Shown: positions 43,416-52,715, counted from the stretch's first letter. The stretch: 64,000 nucleotides of DNA from Acaryochloris sp. CCMEE 5410 (GCF_000238775.2 NZ_AFEJ02000002.1:124001-188000), one strand, 5' to 3'. The notes: a model not told the origin generated them from the sequence alone. Translations and numbers: made by a program.

Positions 43416-44408
43416 CTATTTGGATTTGAGAACTTCAGAGACCTTTAGGCCATCTGTGTCCCGACCAGCAAAGAAACTACCAGTCTTACCTTCACGGAAA
43501 TTCTTAGCAGCTTGCTGATAAGCCGGAGCAGGTAAGGGGATATAGCCAACTTCAGCTGAAAATTCAGCAGCTTTTCTAAGATAGAAATTCACAAACTGGC
43601 GAACTTCAGGACGCTTAGCAGCCTTTTTGTTGACATAAATAAAGATAGGGCGAGACAGAGGTGTGTAGGTGCCATTCTCCACTGCATCACGGGAGGGGAG
43701 GACGGGGCCATTACCATTGTCAATCGCTACTGCATTCAGGCGATCTTTATTTTGCTCATAGTAGGCAAATCCAAAGTATCCAATTCCATTGGGCTCACGG
43801 GAAACGCCTTGAACCAAAATATTGTCATCTTCGCTGGCGGTTATATCTTTGCGATGATTTTTCTTGGCAATGGCGCCATTGAAGTAGTCAAAAGTACCCG
43901 AATCAGAACCTGGGGCATAAAAGCTGATTTTATCAGCGGGCCAGCTGGAATTGACGTCTTGCCATGTAGTGACAGAACCCTCTGGGTCTTCTGACCACAT
44001 CTTCTTGAGTTCAGCAACGGTCATACTCTTGATGGGATTGCCTTTGTTGACCACAACCGTTAAAGCATCAAAAGCAACAGGGATTTCGATATACTCAACC
44101 CCTTCACAAAGCTTTTGTTCTTTCTCTTTAATGGGTCGAGATGCGTCAGAAATATCTGTTTCGCCTGCACAAAACTTCTTGAAACCGCCACCGGTTCCAG
44201 ACACACCAACTGTGACGTTAACCTTATTATTTGTTAACTTTTGAAATTCCTCAGCAACGGCTTCACTGATTGGGAATACGGTACTAGAACCGTCAATTTT
44301 AATCTTTTTAGTTTGGGCATCGGCAGAAGTGGCCGAGAAAGCAGTTGTGCTGACGGCGACCGCTAGCGAAACAACCGCACCTGTCAGGGTCGAACGATTC
44401 AGCTGCAT
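43416..44408 (-). CDS. Phosphate-binding protein, PstS/SphX family, within the TonB cluster
   Basis: ATG at 44408 chosen: GGAGAAAGGT is immediately upstream. Signal peptide ending SADA-Q (type I, no lipobox), so soluble and periplasmic. Phosphate-site motifs [39 protein letters not shown] and [15 protein letters not shown] are typical of SphX/PstS. ~330 residues. It is not followed by pstCAB but lies among exbB/exbD and TonB genes, with a Pho-box-like repeat upstream and a strong terminator downstream. A second copy, a lipoprotein, heads the true pst operon at 55676. Confidence 0.93.
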   Translation of the reverse strand: MQLNRSTLTGAVVSLAVAVSTTAFSATSADAQTKKIKIDGSSTVFPISEAVAEEFQKLTNNKVNVTVGVSGTGGGFKKFCAGETDISDASRPIKEKEQKLCEGVEYIEIPVAFDALTVVVNKGNPIKSMTVAELKKMWSEDPEGSVTTWQDVNSSWPADKISFYAPGSDSGTFDYFNGAIAKKNHRKDITASEDDNILVQGVSREPNGIGYFGFAYYEQNKDRLNAVAIDNGNGPVLPSRDAVENGTYTPLSRPIFIYVNKKAAKRPEVRQFVNFYLRKAAEFSAEVGYIPLPAPAYQQAAKNFREGKTGSFFAGRDTDGLKVSEVLKSK

Positions 44409-44472
44409 ACCTTTCTCCATAATTAACAATCGATACGTAATTTAGAAAAAATGACTTAAAGCCAAAGCAAGA

Positions 44473-44502
44473 ATACCTAAGCAAGATTAAGGTCAGTTAA
44501 TG
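44473..44502 (-). promoter_or_regulatory. Pho-box-like repeat before the TonB-cluster phosphate-binding gene
   Basis: On the minus strand three 8-mers spaced by 3 bp read CATTAACT, CTTAATCT and TTAGGTAT (11-bp period), like the cyanobacterial Pho box (consensus near CTTAACCT). Distance to the gene start is ~65 bp. Predicted SphR/PhoB binding. Confidence 0.55.
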
Positions 44503-44585
44503 GAAAATGCTGATTTGGTTTATGGGAATGTTATTGCCAGGTTAAGTTTGTCACCCAGAGAAAAATATCTAAACCTTCAATTTTT

Positions 44586-45011
44586 CTATTTGTCCTGTAG
44601 GAGAAGTGACACGCGATCGCCCCCCATTTCCCCCATTTTTTTGAGCAGTGCAGAAACCTTTGAGTAGGGTAATTTTCGGTCGGCACTTAGAATTATTTTC
44701 CCTTGCGGGTTTTTATCAATATAAGTAGAGATGCGATCTGCAAGTTTGCCGGAATTAACAGGTTGATTATCTAAAATGATTTCCTCTTTCAATGTCAACC
44801 CTACAACCAGCGGATTAGCCTGCTGCGGCAGCTTATTTTTATCTGTTGAGGCGGTATTTGAAGTTGGCAAGGACACTTGCAAAACTTGTTGCCCCGTTAA
44901 GGTCATGGAAATGATGATAAAAAACGTCAGCACAGACATTAATACATCCATCAAAGGCACCAAATTCACCTCTGGGATTTGAGAACCAGTTTTGCGAGAT
45001 CGAAAACGCAT
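44586..45011 (-). CDS. exbD: ExbD/TolR-like proton-channel subunit, second copy
   Basis: ATG at 45011, four bases after the stop of the preceding exbD gene (the longer frame starts with TTG inside that gene). 141 residues: short cytoplasmic N-terminus, one membrane helix (~15-39, with LVPLMDVLMSVLTFFIIISMTL including the conserved Asp), then a periplasmic domain with LKEEIILDNQPVN and a C-terminal VSALLKKMGEMGGDRVSLLLQ. Together with ExbB it forms the proton-driven motor that powers TonB. Part of exbB-exbD-exbD. Confidence 0.9.
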   Translation of the reverse strand: MRFRSRKTGSQIPEVNLVPLMDVLMSVLTFFIIISMTLTGQQVLQVSLPTSNTASTDKNKLPQQANPLVVGLTLKEEIILDNQPVNSGKLADRISTYIDKNPQGKIILSADRKLPYSKVSALLKKMGEMGGDRVSLLLQDK

Positions 45012-45015
45012 AAAT

Positions 45016-45426
45016 TTATTCAATAATTAAAGACACGCGCTCACCCCCGGCAGCTCGCATCAGATCGAGTTTGTGCATCATCTTTTCGTAAGTCAATTTG
45101 GGGTTTGGTTTCAAAAACACATTGCCCTTGGGATTATCCAGCAAATACTGGCGAACCTTGGCCTGTAGCTCTTTATCAGAGATGGACTGCTTGTCCCGGG
45201 ATGCCTGACCTTGGTCATCTAGATCCACCACAAATTGATTTTTAAGATCCGAGAGTTTGATCTCCTGTTGCCCACCTGCTTCTTGAGGAAGTTGAACCTC
45301 TAAGCTTTTTTGCTTGCTCAAGGTCATGGTGATCATCACAAAAAAAGCCAAGATTCCCATCATCACGTTGAGCATGGGAATCAAGTTAATTTCGGGAATC
45401 GTCGATTCTTGTTGAGCAAATTTCAT
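45016..45426 (-). CDS. exbD: ExbD/TolR-like proton-channel subunit, first copy
   Basis: 136 residues. Membrane helix at ~14-36 with the pore aspartate replaced in context by PEINLIPMLNVMMGILAFFVMITMTL: the usual Asp is Asn here (LNVMM versus LMDVL in its neighbour). The periplasmic part is a short ExbD/TolR domain (LQAKVRQYLLDNPKGNVFLKPNPKLTYEKMMHKLDLMRAAGGERVSLIIE). The loss of the acidic residue suggests a structural rather than proton-conducting copy. Between exbB (36 bp upstream) and the second exbD (4 bp). Confidence 0.88.
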   Translation of the reverse strand: MKFAQQESTIPEINLIPMLNVMMGILAFFVMITMTLSKQKSLEVQLPQEAGGQQEIKLSDLKNQFVVDLDDQGQASRDKQSISDKELQAKVRQYLLDNPKGNVFLKPNPKLTYEKMMHKLDLMRAAGGERVSLIIE

Positions 45427-45461
45427 AAAGCTAAATTCACGGTGTCGCAGGAGCTATCACC

Positions 45462-46169
45462 CTAGAGGGTTTCTACCGTCACCTGTGTCGGTTCAACCGA
45501 ACTCCCTTTTGGCAAATAGGCAGGACGGTTGACCTGGTTGGGTTCGTACCAGACCTGTCGGTATATCAATTCCATTTCGCTTCCCACCTCGGAGAATGTA
45601 TCGACTTGGCGGGCCTGCAAAATCACAAAGATGCGTAAAACAATCAGGGCCAAAATAGCAACAACCATCCCTGCCGCTGTAGTTAAGAGGGCTTCACCAA
45701 TCCCTGCAGCTGCTTTGGTTGCCTGTTCAGAGGTGCCCCCACTGCCAATATTGAGGTTATTAAAAGTATTGATCAGGCCAGTTACTGTTCCCAAAAGACC
45801 CATCAGGGGGGCAACCGCCACAATTGTTTCCAGTAGCTTATCGCCCTTGCGCATTCTGACAAACTCTTTATCTGCCGCCGCTTCCAGGGCTAAACGAAAG
45901 GTCTCTGGCGAGGGTTGATGCAAGCGCAGGGGTGCTAACAGAAATCGGCCAATGGGCAAAAACCGAGCATGCTGAGCAATGGCTTCCGCTTCTTCTAAGC
46001 TACAGCGAGCTGCATCTAAGACGTCATGAACAATGCGATGTTCTTGACTAATCAAACGGATCCAAAAAATGGTTCGTTCGAAGGCACACGCTAAAGTCAG
46101 TACAGATAATCCCGCAATGGGAATCATGACTGGGCCACCCTTGGCCAGGAAAGTATAGATTGTGGACAC
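45462..46169 (-). CDS. exbB: ExbB/MotA/TolQ-like proton-channel protein
   Basis: 235 residues, GTG start with GGAG five bases upstream. Three membrane helices: ~12-32 (GGPVMIPIAGLSVLTLACAFERTIFW), ~110-135 (ETIVAVAPLMGLLGTVTGLINTFNNL) and ~152-178 (GIGEALLTTAAGMVVAILALIVLRIF), in the ExbB/TolQ/MotA pattern with the conserved Pro/Gly/Thr pore residues. It forms the pentameric stator around ExbD helices and converts the proton gradient into force on TonB. Head of the cluster; a Pho-box-like site lies ~85 bp upstream. Confidence 0.93.
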   Translation of the reverse strand: MSTIYTFLAKGGPVMIPIAGLSVLTLACAFERTIFWIRLISQEHRIVHDVLDAARCSLEEAEAIAQHARFLPIGRFLLAPLRLHQPSPETFRLALEAAADKEFVRMRKGDKLLETIVAVAPLMGLLGTVTGLINTFNNLNIGSGGTSEQATKAAAGIGEALLTTAAGMVVAILALIVLRIFVILQARQVDTFSEVGSEMELIYRQVWYEPNQVNRPAYLPKGSSVEPTQVTVETL

Positions 46170-46254
46170 GGTGTCTCCAGAATTAACCAGGTCTTGTCAG
46201 CCTTATGAAGAGAAGACTCACGTCGAATAGGATAACTGAAACCCTTTCAACACT

Positions 46255-46284
46255 GGGTTAAGAGAACTGCAGGATCAGGTTAAG
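46255..46284 (-). promoter_or_regulatory. Pho-box-like repeat upstream of exbB
   Basis: On the minus strand CTTAACCT-gat-CCTGCAGT-tct-CTTAACCC: two perfect-core 8-mers exactly 22 bp (two periods of 11) apart with a degenerate middle unit, and a weaker ATTAATGG one period further out. This is the spacing of cyanobacterial SphR/PhoB sites and lies ~85 bp before the exbB start. Confidence 0.6.
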
Positions 46285-46316
46285 CATCCATTAATTCGCC
46301 TTAACCTTATGGGACC

Positions 46317-49300
46317 TTACTCCAGTGTATTCACCATAAAATGCTCACAAGCTCCCAATGCTTTTAAGGAGGATTTCTGGGCCTTCGTTAATCCCATCGC
46401 TCCAGCAATATTCATCCCATCGTAAAGGGGTTTTACTTTGAGAATTTTTTGGCATGCACTAGAATGCATCTGCCAAATTCTCAAGGTCTGGTCCTGGGAA
46501 CCACTGGCAATTTGAGGAGGTTCTGCATGAGATAAAGGGGGCAGAAAAGCTATGGATCTCACCTCATTCTCATGGCCTTCAAATGTCCCTATACAGTCTC
46601 CCGTCGCCAGATCCCAAAGCTTAATGGTGTGGTCAAGGCTGCCACTGGCTAACGTTTTACCTTCAGGATGAAAGGCAACAGTATAAATGCCGTTGGTGTG
46701 CCCCGTTAAGGTTTGCAGGCATTGTCTAGTTTGTACATCCCAGATTTTAATGGTGTGGTCAAAACTGCCGCTCACCATTAACTGGCCATCGGGACTAAAG
46801 GCGACTGAGAAGACCCGATCCTTATGTCCGATTAAAGTATGGATGTTCTCTCCAGTTTGAAGATCCCATAGTCTGATGGTCCGGTCACCACTTCCACTAG
46901 CAATGTACTGACTATTGGGGCTAACCGCGACGGACCAAATCCAGGTCTGATGGCCCGTTAAGGTCATGGCGCAGGCTTCTGTATTAAGGCTCCATATTTT
47001 AATGGCATGGTCACTGGCTCCCGAAACCAACCAGTTGCCATCAGGACTATAGGCCAAACCATAGACCCAACCCCGATGCCCGGTCAGGGTACTGATACAT
47101 TGACCGCTGGGATAATGCCACAGCTTAATGGCATAGTCGCCGCCACCGCTGGCGAGGATCTCACCGTTGGGACTAAAGGCTAAGGAGTAGACGGGCTGAT
47201 GATGCCCCTTTAGCGATCGCAACATTGTTCCCTCTTGCCGATTCCACAGACGAATACTTTGATCGAAACTTCCGCTAGCGATGGTTTGTCCATCAAGACT
47301 GCAAGTAACAGCGAAAATCCGATTGGTATACCCCGTTAGCACTTTCAGGCAGTCACCAGTGTCGACATCCCATAGCCGCACGGTTTGGTCCAAACTGCCA
47401 CTGACGACAAAATGTCCATTGGGGTGAAAGGCGATGGCGAAAATACCATGATGGTGTCCCGTAAGGGTGCGGAGACAGTGCCCCTGGTTAACGTCCCACA
47501 ATTTAATCGTTTGATCGCCACTACCACTCACTAACGTGCTGCCGTCAGGGCTAAAGGTCAAGGAATTCACCCAGTTGCGATGGCCATTCAGGTTTTCTAG
47601 AAGCTCACCACTGTAGCTATCCCAGAGCTTAATCGTGCTGTCTGTACTACAGCTGGCTAGACGCTGGGTTTGGGGGCAAAAGGCCACGGACGTGACCCAG
47701 TTGTTATGTCCTTGCAGAGTATGCTGACAGGTCCCCTCTTCAACATCCCAAAGCTTGATGGTTTTATCTGAACTCCCACTGGCGATTCTTGAGTTATCAG
47801 GGCTAAATGCCACGGTAAAAATAGCTTGTTGATGACCCGCTAGGGTCTGTAGGCAAGTGTAGTCATTAACCTCCCAAATTTTGAGAGTGGTGTCCTTACT
47901 GCCAGAAGCCAGCAGTTGCCCATCGGGGCTAAAGGCCACTGCACAGACTTCAGAGTCATGACCGTGGAAGGTGTAAAGACAGTTGCCCGCTTCTGCATTC
48001 CAAAGCTTTAAGGTATGGTCGGCACTTGCACTGGCCAAAGTTTGATTGTCAGGGCTGAACGCAACGGAAAGGACGGCATTTTGGTGCTCATGGCCCACCC
48101 AAAGTTGCTGATAGGTGTGGGCGCACCAGACTCTGACTTTGCAATCCTGATCTGCGATCGCAAGATATCGACCATCAGGACTAAAAGCCACTGCTTTCAC
48201 TTCGTCCAGAATTTCTGAAAAGGTAGAATCGCAAAAATTAGCATTGGCGAAGCTGGTTCCGTGTAGCACCATCCCCTGTAAATCTGCTTGGCGAATCGTC
48301 ATTTCCGAGAAATCACGACCACTCATATCCACCTTCATCACCTTAGCCAGGTGGAGAAGATTACTACAGAAGTACCCCTTTCCCAGATGAACTTGCTCCT
48401 TGAGCTGAGGGATTAAGGCAAATATATGTTCAATAATTGCCTCTGGTGTGCCAAATGTAGCTAACAAGCGATCGACAATGGGCTGCACAATCAAGCATCT
48501 TTGAGTTTCAACAACGGAAACGGGGGCTTGAGCTTTGACCAATGGGTATTGGGCTAACCAGTTGATCTGGTTCTGTTGGATGGAGGTAGAAACCTCTTGG
48601 ATCAGCTGGGCGGTCATATATTCCATGACAACAGGCTGCAAGGTGAAAAAATGATCAGATTTCTCGATTAAGGATCGATTTTGGAGCGCAGCCACCGTTT
48701 GCAATAGTTCTCCCAAGGAAGTCGGTGATAGGATATCCGCCTGAATATCTGGATAGGAGACAGGTTCTCGATGGATGGCCAGCCAATATAACACCTCTGC
48801 CTCATGGGCACTGAGTCGTTGAAATTGCTGACCTAGTAAATCCTGAATGTCATCAAAAATAAAAGGTTCTTGTTGGAGAAAGCTCAAAAAGTGAGTGAGA
48901 TTGGAGTCAAAAACATCCCGAATAAAAGTGGCCACAATTTTTAGAGCCAAGGGATTACCGATATAGCGCTCAATTAAGGTTGACCAGTCTTCCTCGCCGC
49001 CTCTATAAGTGCCAATAGCGCTAAAAATTTCACGACCCGCTTGAGTGGATAGTCCTTGAATTTGATGGCAGCGAACCGGTAATTTGTCTCCTTCTAGGCC
49101 ATTTAATCCCTGGGGTTTCTCTCTAGAGGTGAGAAGTAGACAGCTTTGGTGATAGGTTTCTCCGACAATTTTGAATAATTGCCCATATCCTTCATACCCC
49201 GCTCGATAGACGCCAGCCCGGTTACAGTCTTCTAAAATCGACTCAACATTGTCCAAGATCAGCAAGCAGCGACGCTCCTGTAAATGCTGCACCAATCGCG

Positions 49301-49892
49301 ACAACAAATCTGCAATAGATTCAAACACTCTTGTTTCCAGGTGATGAGAGAGGACTTGAATCAACTGAGACAATAAGGACTCTACAGCAGGGGCATTGCG
49401 TAAACTGCGGAAAATGACCGTGTCATATTGATCCTGTAATTCTTGAGCTAATTTCACAGCCAGAGACGTTTTGCCCACTCCTCCCATACCCAGAATGGTG
49501 ATCAAGCGACATTGATCCGTCTGAATCCAGGTGTGCAACGTAACGAGATCCGCCGACCGACCATAGAACCGGGAAACATCTATGGCCTCTCCCCAATCTT
49601 GAAAGTTTGCCGGAGGGGTGGGGGATTGTGATGGAGGCGATTGATGCTGTGAACCGCTTTTCTGGACTGGATCGCCAAGATCTGCCACCGTTTGCCAATC
49701 TAAATTCAGTTGTTCGCAAAGCTCAACAAAAGTGGCGAAATCGACAGGCTTTCCTCTCAAAAAGTTACTGACGGTAGACAAGCTAAAGCCAACATGCTCA
49801 GCCAAGGAGCGCTGACTGTGGAAGCCACTCCGCTTCAACACCACTTTAGTACGGGCAATACAATCACTATGGACACTCAGAGATCTAGACAT
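46317..49892 (-). CDS. STAND NTPase with 14 WD40 repeats, XRE-type helix-turn-helix N-terminus
   Basis: 1191 residues. N-terminal ~75 residues are a Cro/C1-type HTH (SQRSLAEHVGFSLSTVSNFLRGKPVDFATFVELCEQLNL). NTPase part: DWGEAIDVSRFYGRSADL, Walker A ILGMGGVGKTSLAVKL, CLLILDNVESIL, LLLTSREKPQGL, IGNPLALKIV, then a winged-helix-like segment. Fourteen WD40 repeats (two propellers) follow a short linker (MSGRDFSEMTIRQADL), and the end repeats the tail seen in the other gene (DGMNIAGAMGLTKAQKSSL). Same overall design as 38616-42218 but a different sensor/effector N-terminus. Its 3' end faces the upstream side of exbB, separated by ~150 bp. Confidence 0.92.
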   Translation of the reverse strand: MSRSLSVHSDCIARTKVVLKRSGFHSQRSLAEHVGFSLSTVSNFLRGKPVDFATFVELCEQLNLDWQTVADLGDPVQKSGSQHQSPPSQSPTPPANFQDWGEAIDVSRFYGRSADLVTLHTWIQTDQCRLITILGMGGVGKTSLAVKLAQELQDQYDTVIFRSLRNAPAVESLLSQLIQVLSHHLETRVFESIADLLSRLVQHLQERRCLLILDNVESILEDCNRAGVYRAGYEGYGQLFKIVGETYHQSCLLLTSREKPQGLNGLEGDKLPVRCHQIQGLSTQAGREIFSAIGTYRGGEEDWSTLIERYIGNPLALKIVATFIRDVFDSNLTHFLSFLQQEPFIFDDIQDLLGQQFQRLSAHEAEVLYWLAIHREPVSYPDIQADILSPTSLGELLQTVAALQNRSLIEKSDHFFTLQPVVMEYMTAQLIQEVSTSIQQNQINWLAQYPLVKAQAPVSVVETQRCLIVQPIVDRLLATFGTPEAIIEHIFALIPQLKEQVHLGKGYFCSNLLHLAKVMKVDMSGRDFSEMTIRQADLQGMVLHGTSFANANFCDSTFSEILDEVKAVAFSPDGRYLAIADQDCKVRVWCAHTYQQLWVGHEHQNAVLSVAFSPDNQTLASASADHTLKLWNAEAGNCLYTFHGHDSEVCAVAFSPDGQLLASGSKDTTLKIWEVNDYTCLQTLAGHQQAIFTVAFSPDNSRIASGSSDKTIKLWDVEEGTCQHTLQGHNNWVTSVAFCPQTQRLASCSTDSTIKLWDSYSGELLENLNGHRNWVNSLTFSPDGSTLVSGSGDQTIKLWDVNQGHCLRTLTGHHHGIFAIAFHPNGHFVVSGSLDQTVRLWDVDTGDCLKVLTGYTNRIFAVTCSLDGQTIASGSFDQSIRLWNRQEGTMLRSLKGHHQPVYSLAFSPNGEILASGGGDYAIKLWHYPSGQCISTLTGHRGWVYGLAYSPDGNWLVSGASDHAIKIWSLNTEACAMTLTGHQTWIWSVAVSPNSQYIASGSGDRTIRLWDLQTGENIHTLIGHKDRVFSVAFSPDGQLMVSGSFDHTIKIWDVQTRQCLQTLTGHTNGIYTVAFHPEGKTLASGSLDHTIKLWDLATGDCIGTFEGHENEVRSIAFLPPLSHAEPPQIASGSQDQTLRIWQMHSSACQKILKVKPLYDGMNIAGAMGLTKAQKSSLKALGACEHFMVNTLE

Positions 49893-50636
49893 GCGTCATC
49901 CCAAAAAAAGTTGGCTAATTCGGTCCTATCGGTGGATGGTTCTGTTACAGGTCTCAATGGGATCTGGACAGCTACGGCTCAAGTTCTTCTGCTACCTAAG
50001 AAGCTTTCTCTAAAAGAAGGGGTATAGATTTAGTTTTTTGAAGCTTATTTTTTACTCTAAAAAAATGATATATCTGACCTCTATTAACGGTTGAGGCCAA
50101 TACTCTAAAGGGCTTATCTTGGCAAGTTCCATATATTGAATAGGTCCTTTTATATTTAACGTTTATTCTATAAAAAATCAAAAATAAACTGAGCAAAAAG
50201 TCAGGCAGAAGTCAGTCATTCTCAGGGCTTAAATCAGTCAACCATGTCGTTTGATAGTAAATATCAAGTCTTTGATTCACTCAAATCTTCAATTCTATTG
50301 GTTTAATTATCAATAGAATTGAGATTGTTTTTATCTAGATAAAACTAAATTCAATGGGAAGATATTTCTATCCTAACCATGAATGAATGGCACAGCTTTT
50401 TACCCAGGTGCCAAAGAGATAGGAACGAAGAACCTTACTTCTTAGCTCTTGCTCAGCCATGAAAGCTGACAAACAGATTTCATCAAATTTTGACTCGGTG
50501 TTCCCTATTTCCAATTAGCGCAAATATTTGAGATTCGCGGTTGGTTCAGATTTGCAGGTGCTTGCGCCTCAAGCTGAAATTCAATGGGCGGAATCAAATG
50601 ACACTCAATTTCTAATGGTTACAGGGAGATAAATCC
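49893..50636. other. 744-bp AT-rich divergent intergenic region with a hairpin
   Basis: Between the second NTPase-WD40 gene and the RTX gene. Contains the hairpin at 50290-50321 (own entry); otherwise long A/T runs and no ORF with a ribosome site. Long enough to hold a small RNA. Confidence 0.45.
50290..50321 (+). terminator. Terminator-like hairpin, possibly of an unannotated small RNA
   Basis: Perfect 11-bp stem CAATTCTATTG / CAATAGAATTG, 10-nt loop, then TTGTTTTTAT within seven bases on the plus strand. No plus-strand gene ends here, so if it is a terminator it would belong to a non-coding transcript starting between ~49900 and 50250, or act in attenuation of the downstream RTX gene. Confidence 0.4.
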
Positions 50637-52685
50637 ATGGCTTTATTTGAAGGAACAGGCGATATTTCATCTGTGGTAGCAGATTTTCAGGCAGCATTAG
50701 GTGGGCCAAACAACGGCAATACGTTTGGCCCAGTTGCCAACGGCAGACGAGAAATTAATTGGGATGCCAATATTGTCCCTTTTGACATGCCTGCTGATTT
50801 TTTCAACAAAACCGTTACCCGGGGTGCAGAATTTGTGACCAACGCCGGATCTGAGTTCCGAGTAAGCAACCCAGACCCGAGTGATCCAGGTGCCCCTGAC
50901 AATGAATTTGACAGTATTAATGCCACCTACCCAGATCAGTTCGATACCTTTAGTGAATTCCGACTGTTTACCCCTTCGGGGTCAAATGTGACAGAAGTGG
51001 AATTTTTTGTGCCCGGTTCTGATGTCCGGGCGACGTCTAGTGGATTTGGGGCAGTCTTTACAGATGTTGACTTAGCAGACAGCACCAAGATTGAATATTT
51101 TGATATCGACGGCAATCTTCTCCAGTCTGAGTTTGTCAATCCTGACCCTCAAGGGTTGTCCTTCTTGGGGGCAACCTTTGAAGAAGGCAATTTATACAAA
51201 GTCAAAATTACCAGCGGTAATACCCCCATTGGAGCAGATGATGATCCTGCCAATGGGGTAGATGTGGTTGTCATTGATGACTTGCTCTACGGGGAACCTC
51301 AAGCCGCCGAAACACAGGATGGTGATGACGGTGACAACGTGCTGACCGGGACACCCGGAGGAGAATTTATCCGAGGTTTCGGGGGCAACGATACCATTCT
51401 GGCTTTTGGCGGCAATGACATTGCCCAAGGGGGCGATGGAAATGATGTCATTAGCGGAGGAGATGGCAATGACTTCCTGGATGGCGGTGCTGGCGATGAC
51501 ACCGTTATCGGTGACAAAGGAGATGACACCAAACTCGGGGGCGATGGCAACGATCGGATTATTTGGAATGATGGTGATGGATCTGATCGGATTGATGGCG
51601 GTGCAGATATGGACACCGTCGAAGTCAATGGCAGCCCTGATCTAGGCGATGAGTTTGAAGTGGCTGCTGGAGCCAGCGATGTCTTTTTTCAACGGGTCAA
51701 TCTGGGTCAATTCGACTTGGATATTAGTACCGTTGAAACCCTAGAGGTGAATAGTGATGGCGGCGACGATCAATTCACCGTTGGAGATCTGTCTGGCACT
51801 GGGCTAGAAAAAGTGGTTTTCAATGCCGGGGATGGTAGCGATGTCCTGGAAGGTGCGGATGCAACCACTGATGTACAAGCATTGGGTGGCACTGGCGACG
51901 ATACCTTCACCACTGGCTCGGGAAATGACACCCTGGAAGGAGAAGGTGGCAATGACTCTCTTGCTGGCGGCAATGGTGATGATCAGCTCTTGGGTGGCGA
52001 AGGGGATGACACCCTTCGAGGTGGCAATGGCAACGATCTCACAGACGGCGGAACGGGTAACGATACGGCTGATTTTAGTGATATTCCCTTTGAGATCAGA
52101 GCAGATTTAAATACGGGGAAAGCTCAATACGATGTGGCCCCAAGTGTAACCGTCGAAGACACATTAGTCAGCATTGAAAACCTGACGGGTAGCACTTTCA
52201 ATGATCGACTAGCAGGAGATCGCAATGCCAATATTTTGGACGGCGGAGATGGCAATGATCGCTTAACGGGTCGTCGAGGAGCCGATACGCTTCTAGGAGG
52301 CAACGGAGATGACAACTTAATCGGTGGTAGAGGAGCCGATAGGCTAGTTGGTGGCGCGGACAAAGATGTCTTGCTGGGCGGTCGAGGAGCTGATGACCTC
52401 AATGGTGGAACCGGCAACGATCTGATGCGAGGCGGTCGAGGGGCGGATGTCTTTCGATTTGAACGTGATCTCCTAGACGGCATCGCTGATCGTGATGTTA
52501 TTCTGGATTTCCAAGCCCAGGATGCCTTAAATTTCGATGATTACCTGGGTGCTGGCGGATCCGTTACCTTCTCAAGAATTACGGGCGGCTTAAATATTGA
52601 TTTGAGCGGAGAGGATACCATTACGGTTTTTGGTAGCCGAAGTGCACTTAATGCGGCAGAAGCCCAACTGAAAGCATTGGTCTAA
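50637..52685 (+). CDS. RTX-type calcium-binding secreted protein
   Basis: 682 residues, no Sec signal; GGGAG lies ten bases before the ATG. N-terminal ~215 residues (NFGPVANGRREINWDANIVPFDMPADFF, then a beta-rich part) resemble an uncharacterised secreted domain. From ~225 to ~645 run about 30 glycine/aspartate nonapeptides (GGDGNDVIS, GGAGDDTVI, GGNGDDQLL, GGRGADVFR) in two blocks separated by a ~90-residue beta-domain. The repeats fold into calcium-binding parallel beta-rolls. The C-terminus (VILDFQAQDALNFDDYLGAGG) is the usual type I secretion end. Probably exported by a TolC-type system and located at the cell surface. Confidence 0.92.
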   Translation: MALFEGTGDISSVVADFQAALGGPNNGNTFGPVANGRREINWDANIVPFDMPADFFNKTVTRGAEFVTNAGSEFRVSNPDPSDPGAPDNEFDSINATYPDQFDTFSEFRLFTPSGSNVTEVEFFVPGSDVRATSSGFGAVFTDVDLADSTKIEYFDIDGNLLQSEFVNPDPQGLSFLGATFEEGNLYKVKITSGNTPIGADDDPANGVDVVVIDDLLYGEPQAAETQDGDDGDNVLTGTPGGEFIRGFGGNDTILAFGGNDIAQGGDGNDVISGGDGNDFLDGGAGDDTVIGDKGDDTKLGGDGNDRIIWNDGDGSDRIDGGADMDTVEVNGSPDLGDEFEVAAGASDVFFQRVNLGQFDLDISTVETLEVNSDGGDDQFTVGDLSGTGLEKVVFNAGDGSDVLEGADATTDVQALGGTGDDTFTTGSGNDTLEGEGGNDSLAGGNGDDQLLGGEGDDTLRGGNGNDLTDGGTGNDTADFSDIPFEIRADLNTGKAQYDVAPSVTVEDTLVSIENLTGSTFNDRLAGDRNANILDGGDGNDRLTGRRGADTLLGGNGDDNLIGGRGADRLVGGADKDVLLGGRGADDLNGGTGNDLMRGGRGADVFRFERDLLDGIADRDVILDFQAQDALNFDDYLGAGGSVTFSRITGGLNIDLSGEDTITVFGSRSALNAAEAQLKALV

Positions 52686-52715
52686 ATACCAAATAGCGAA
52701 GTAAGTTGAAGCCAT

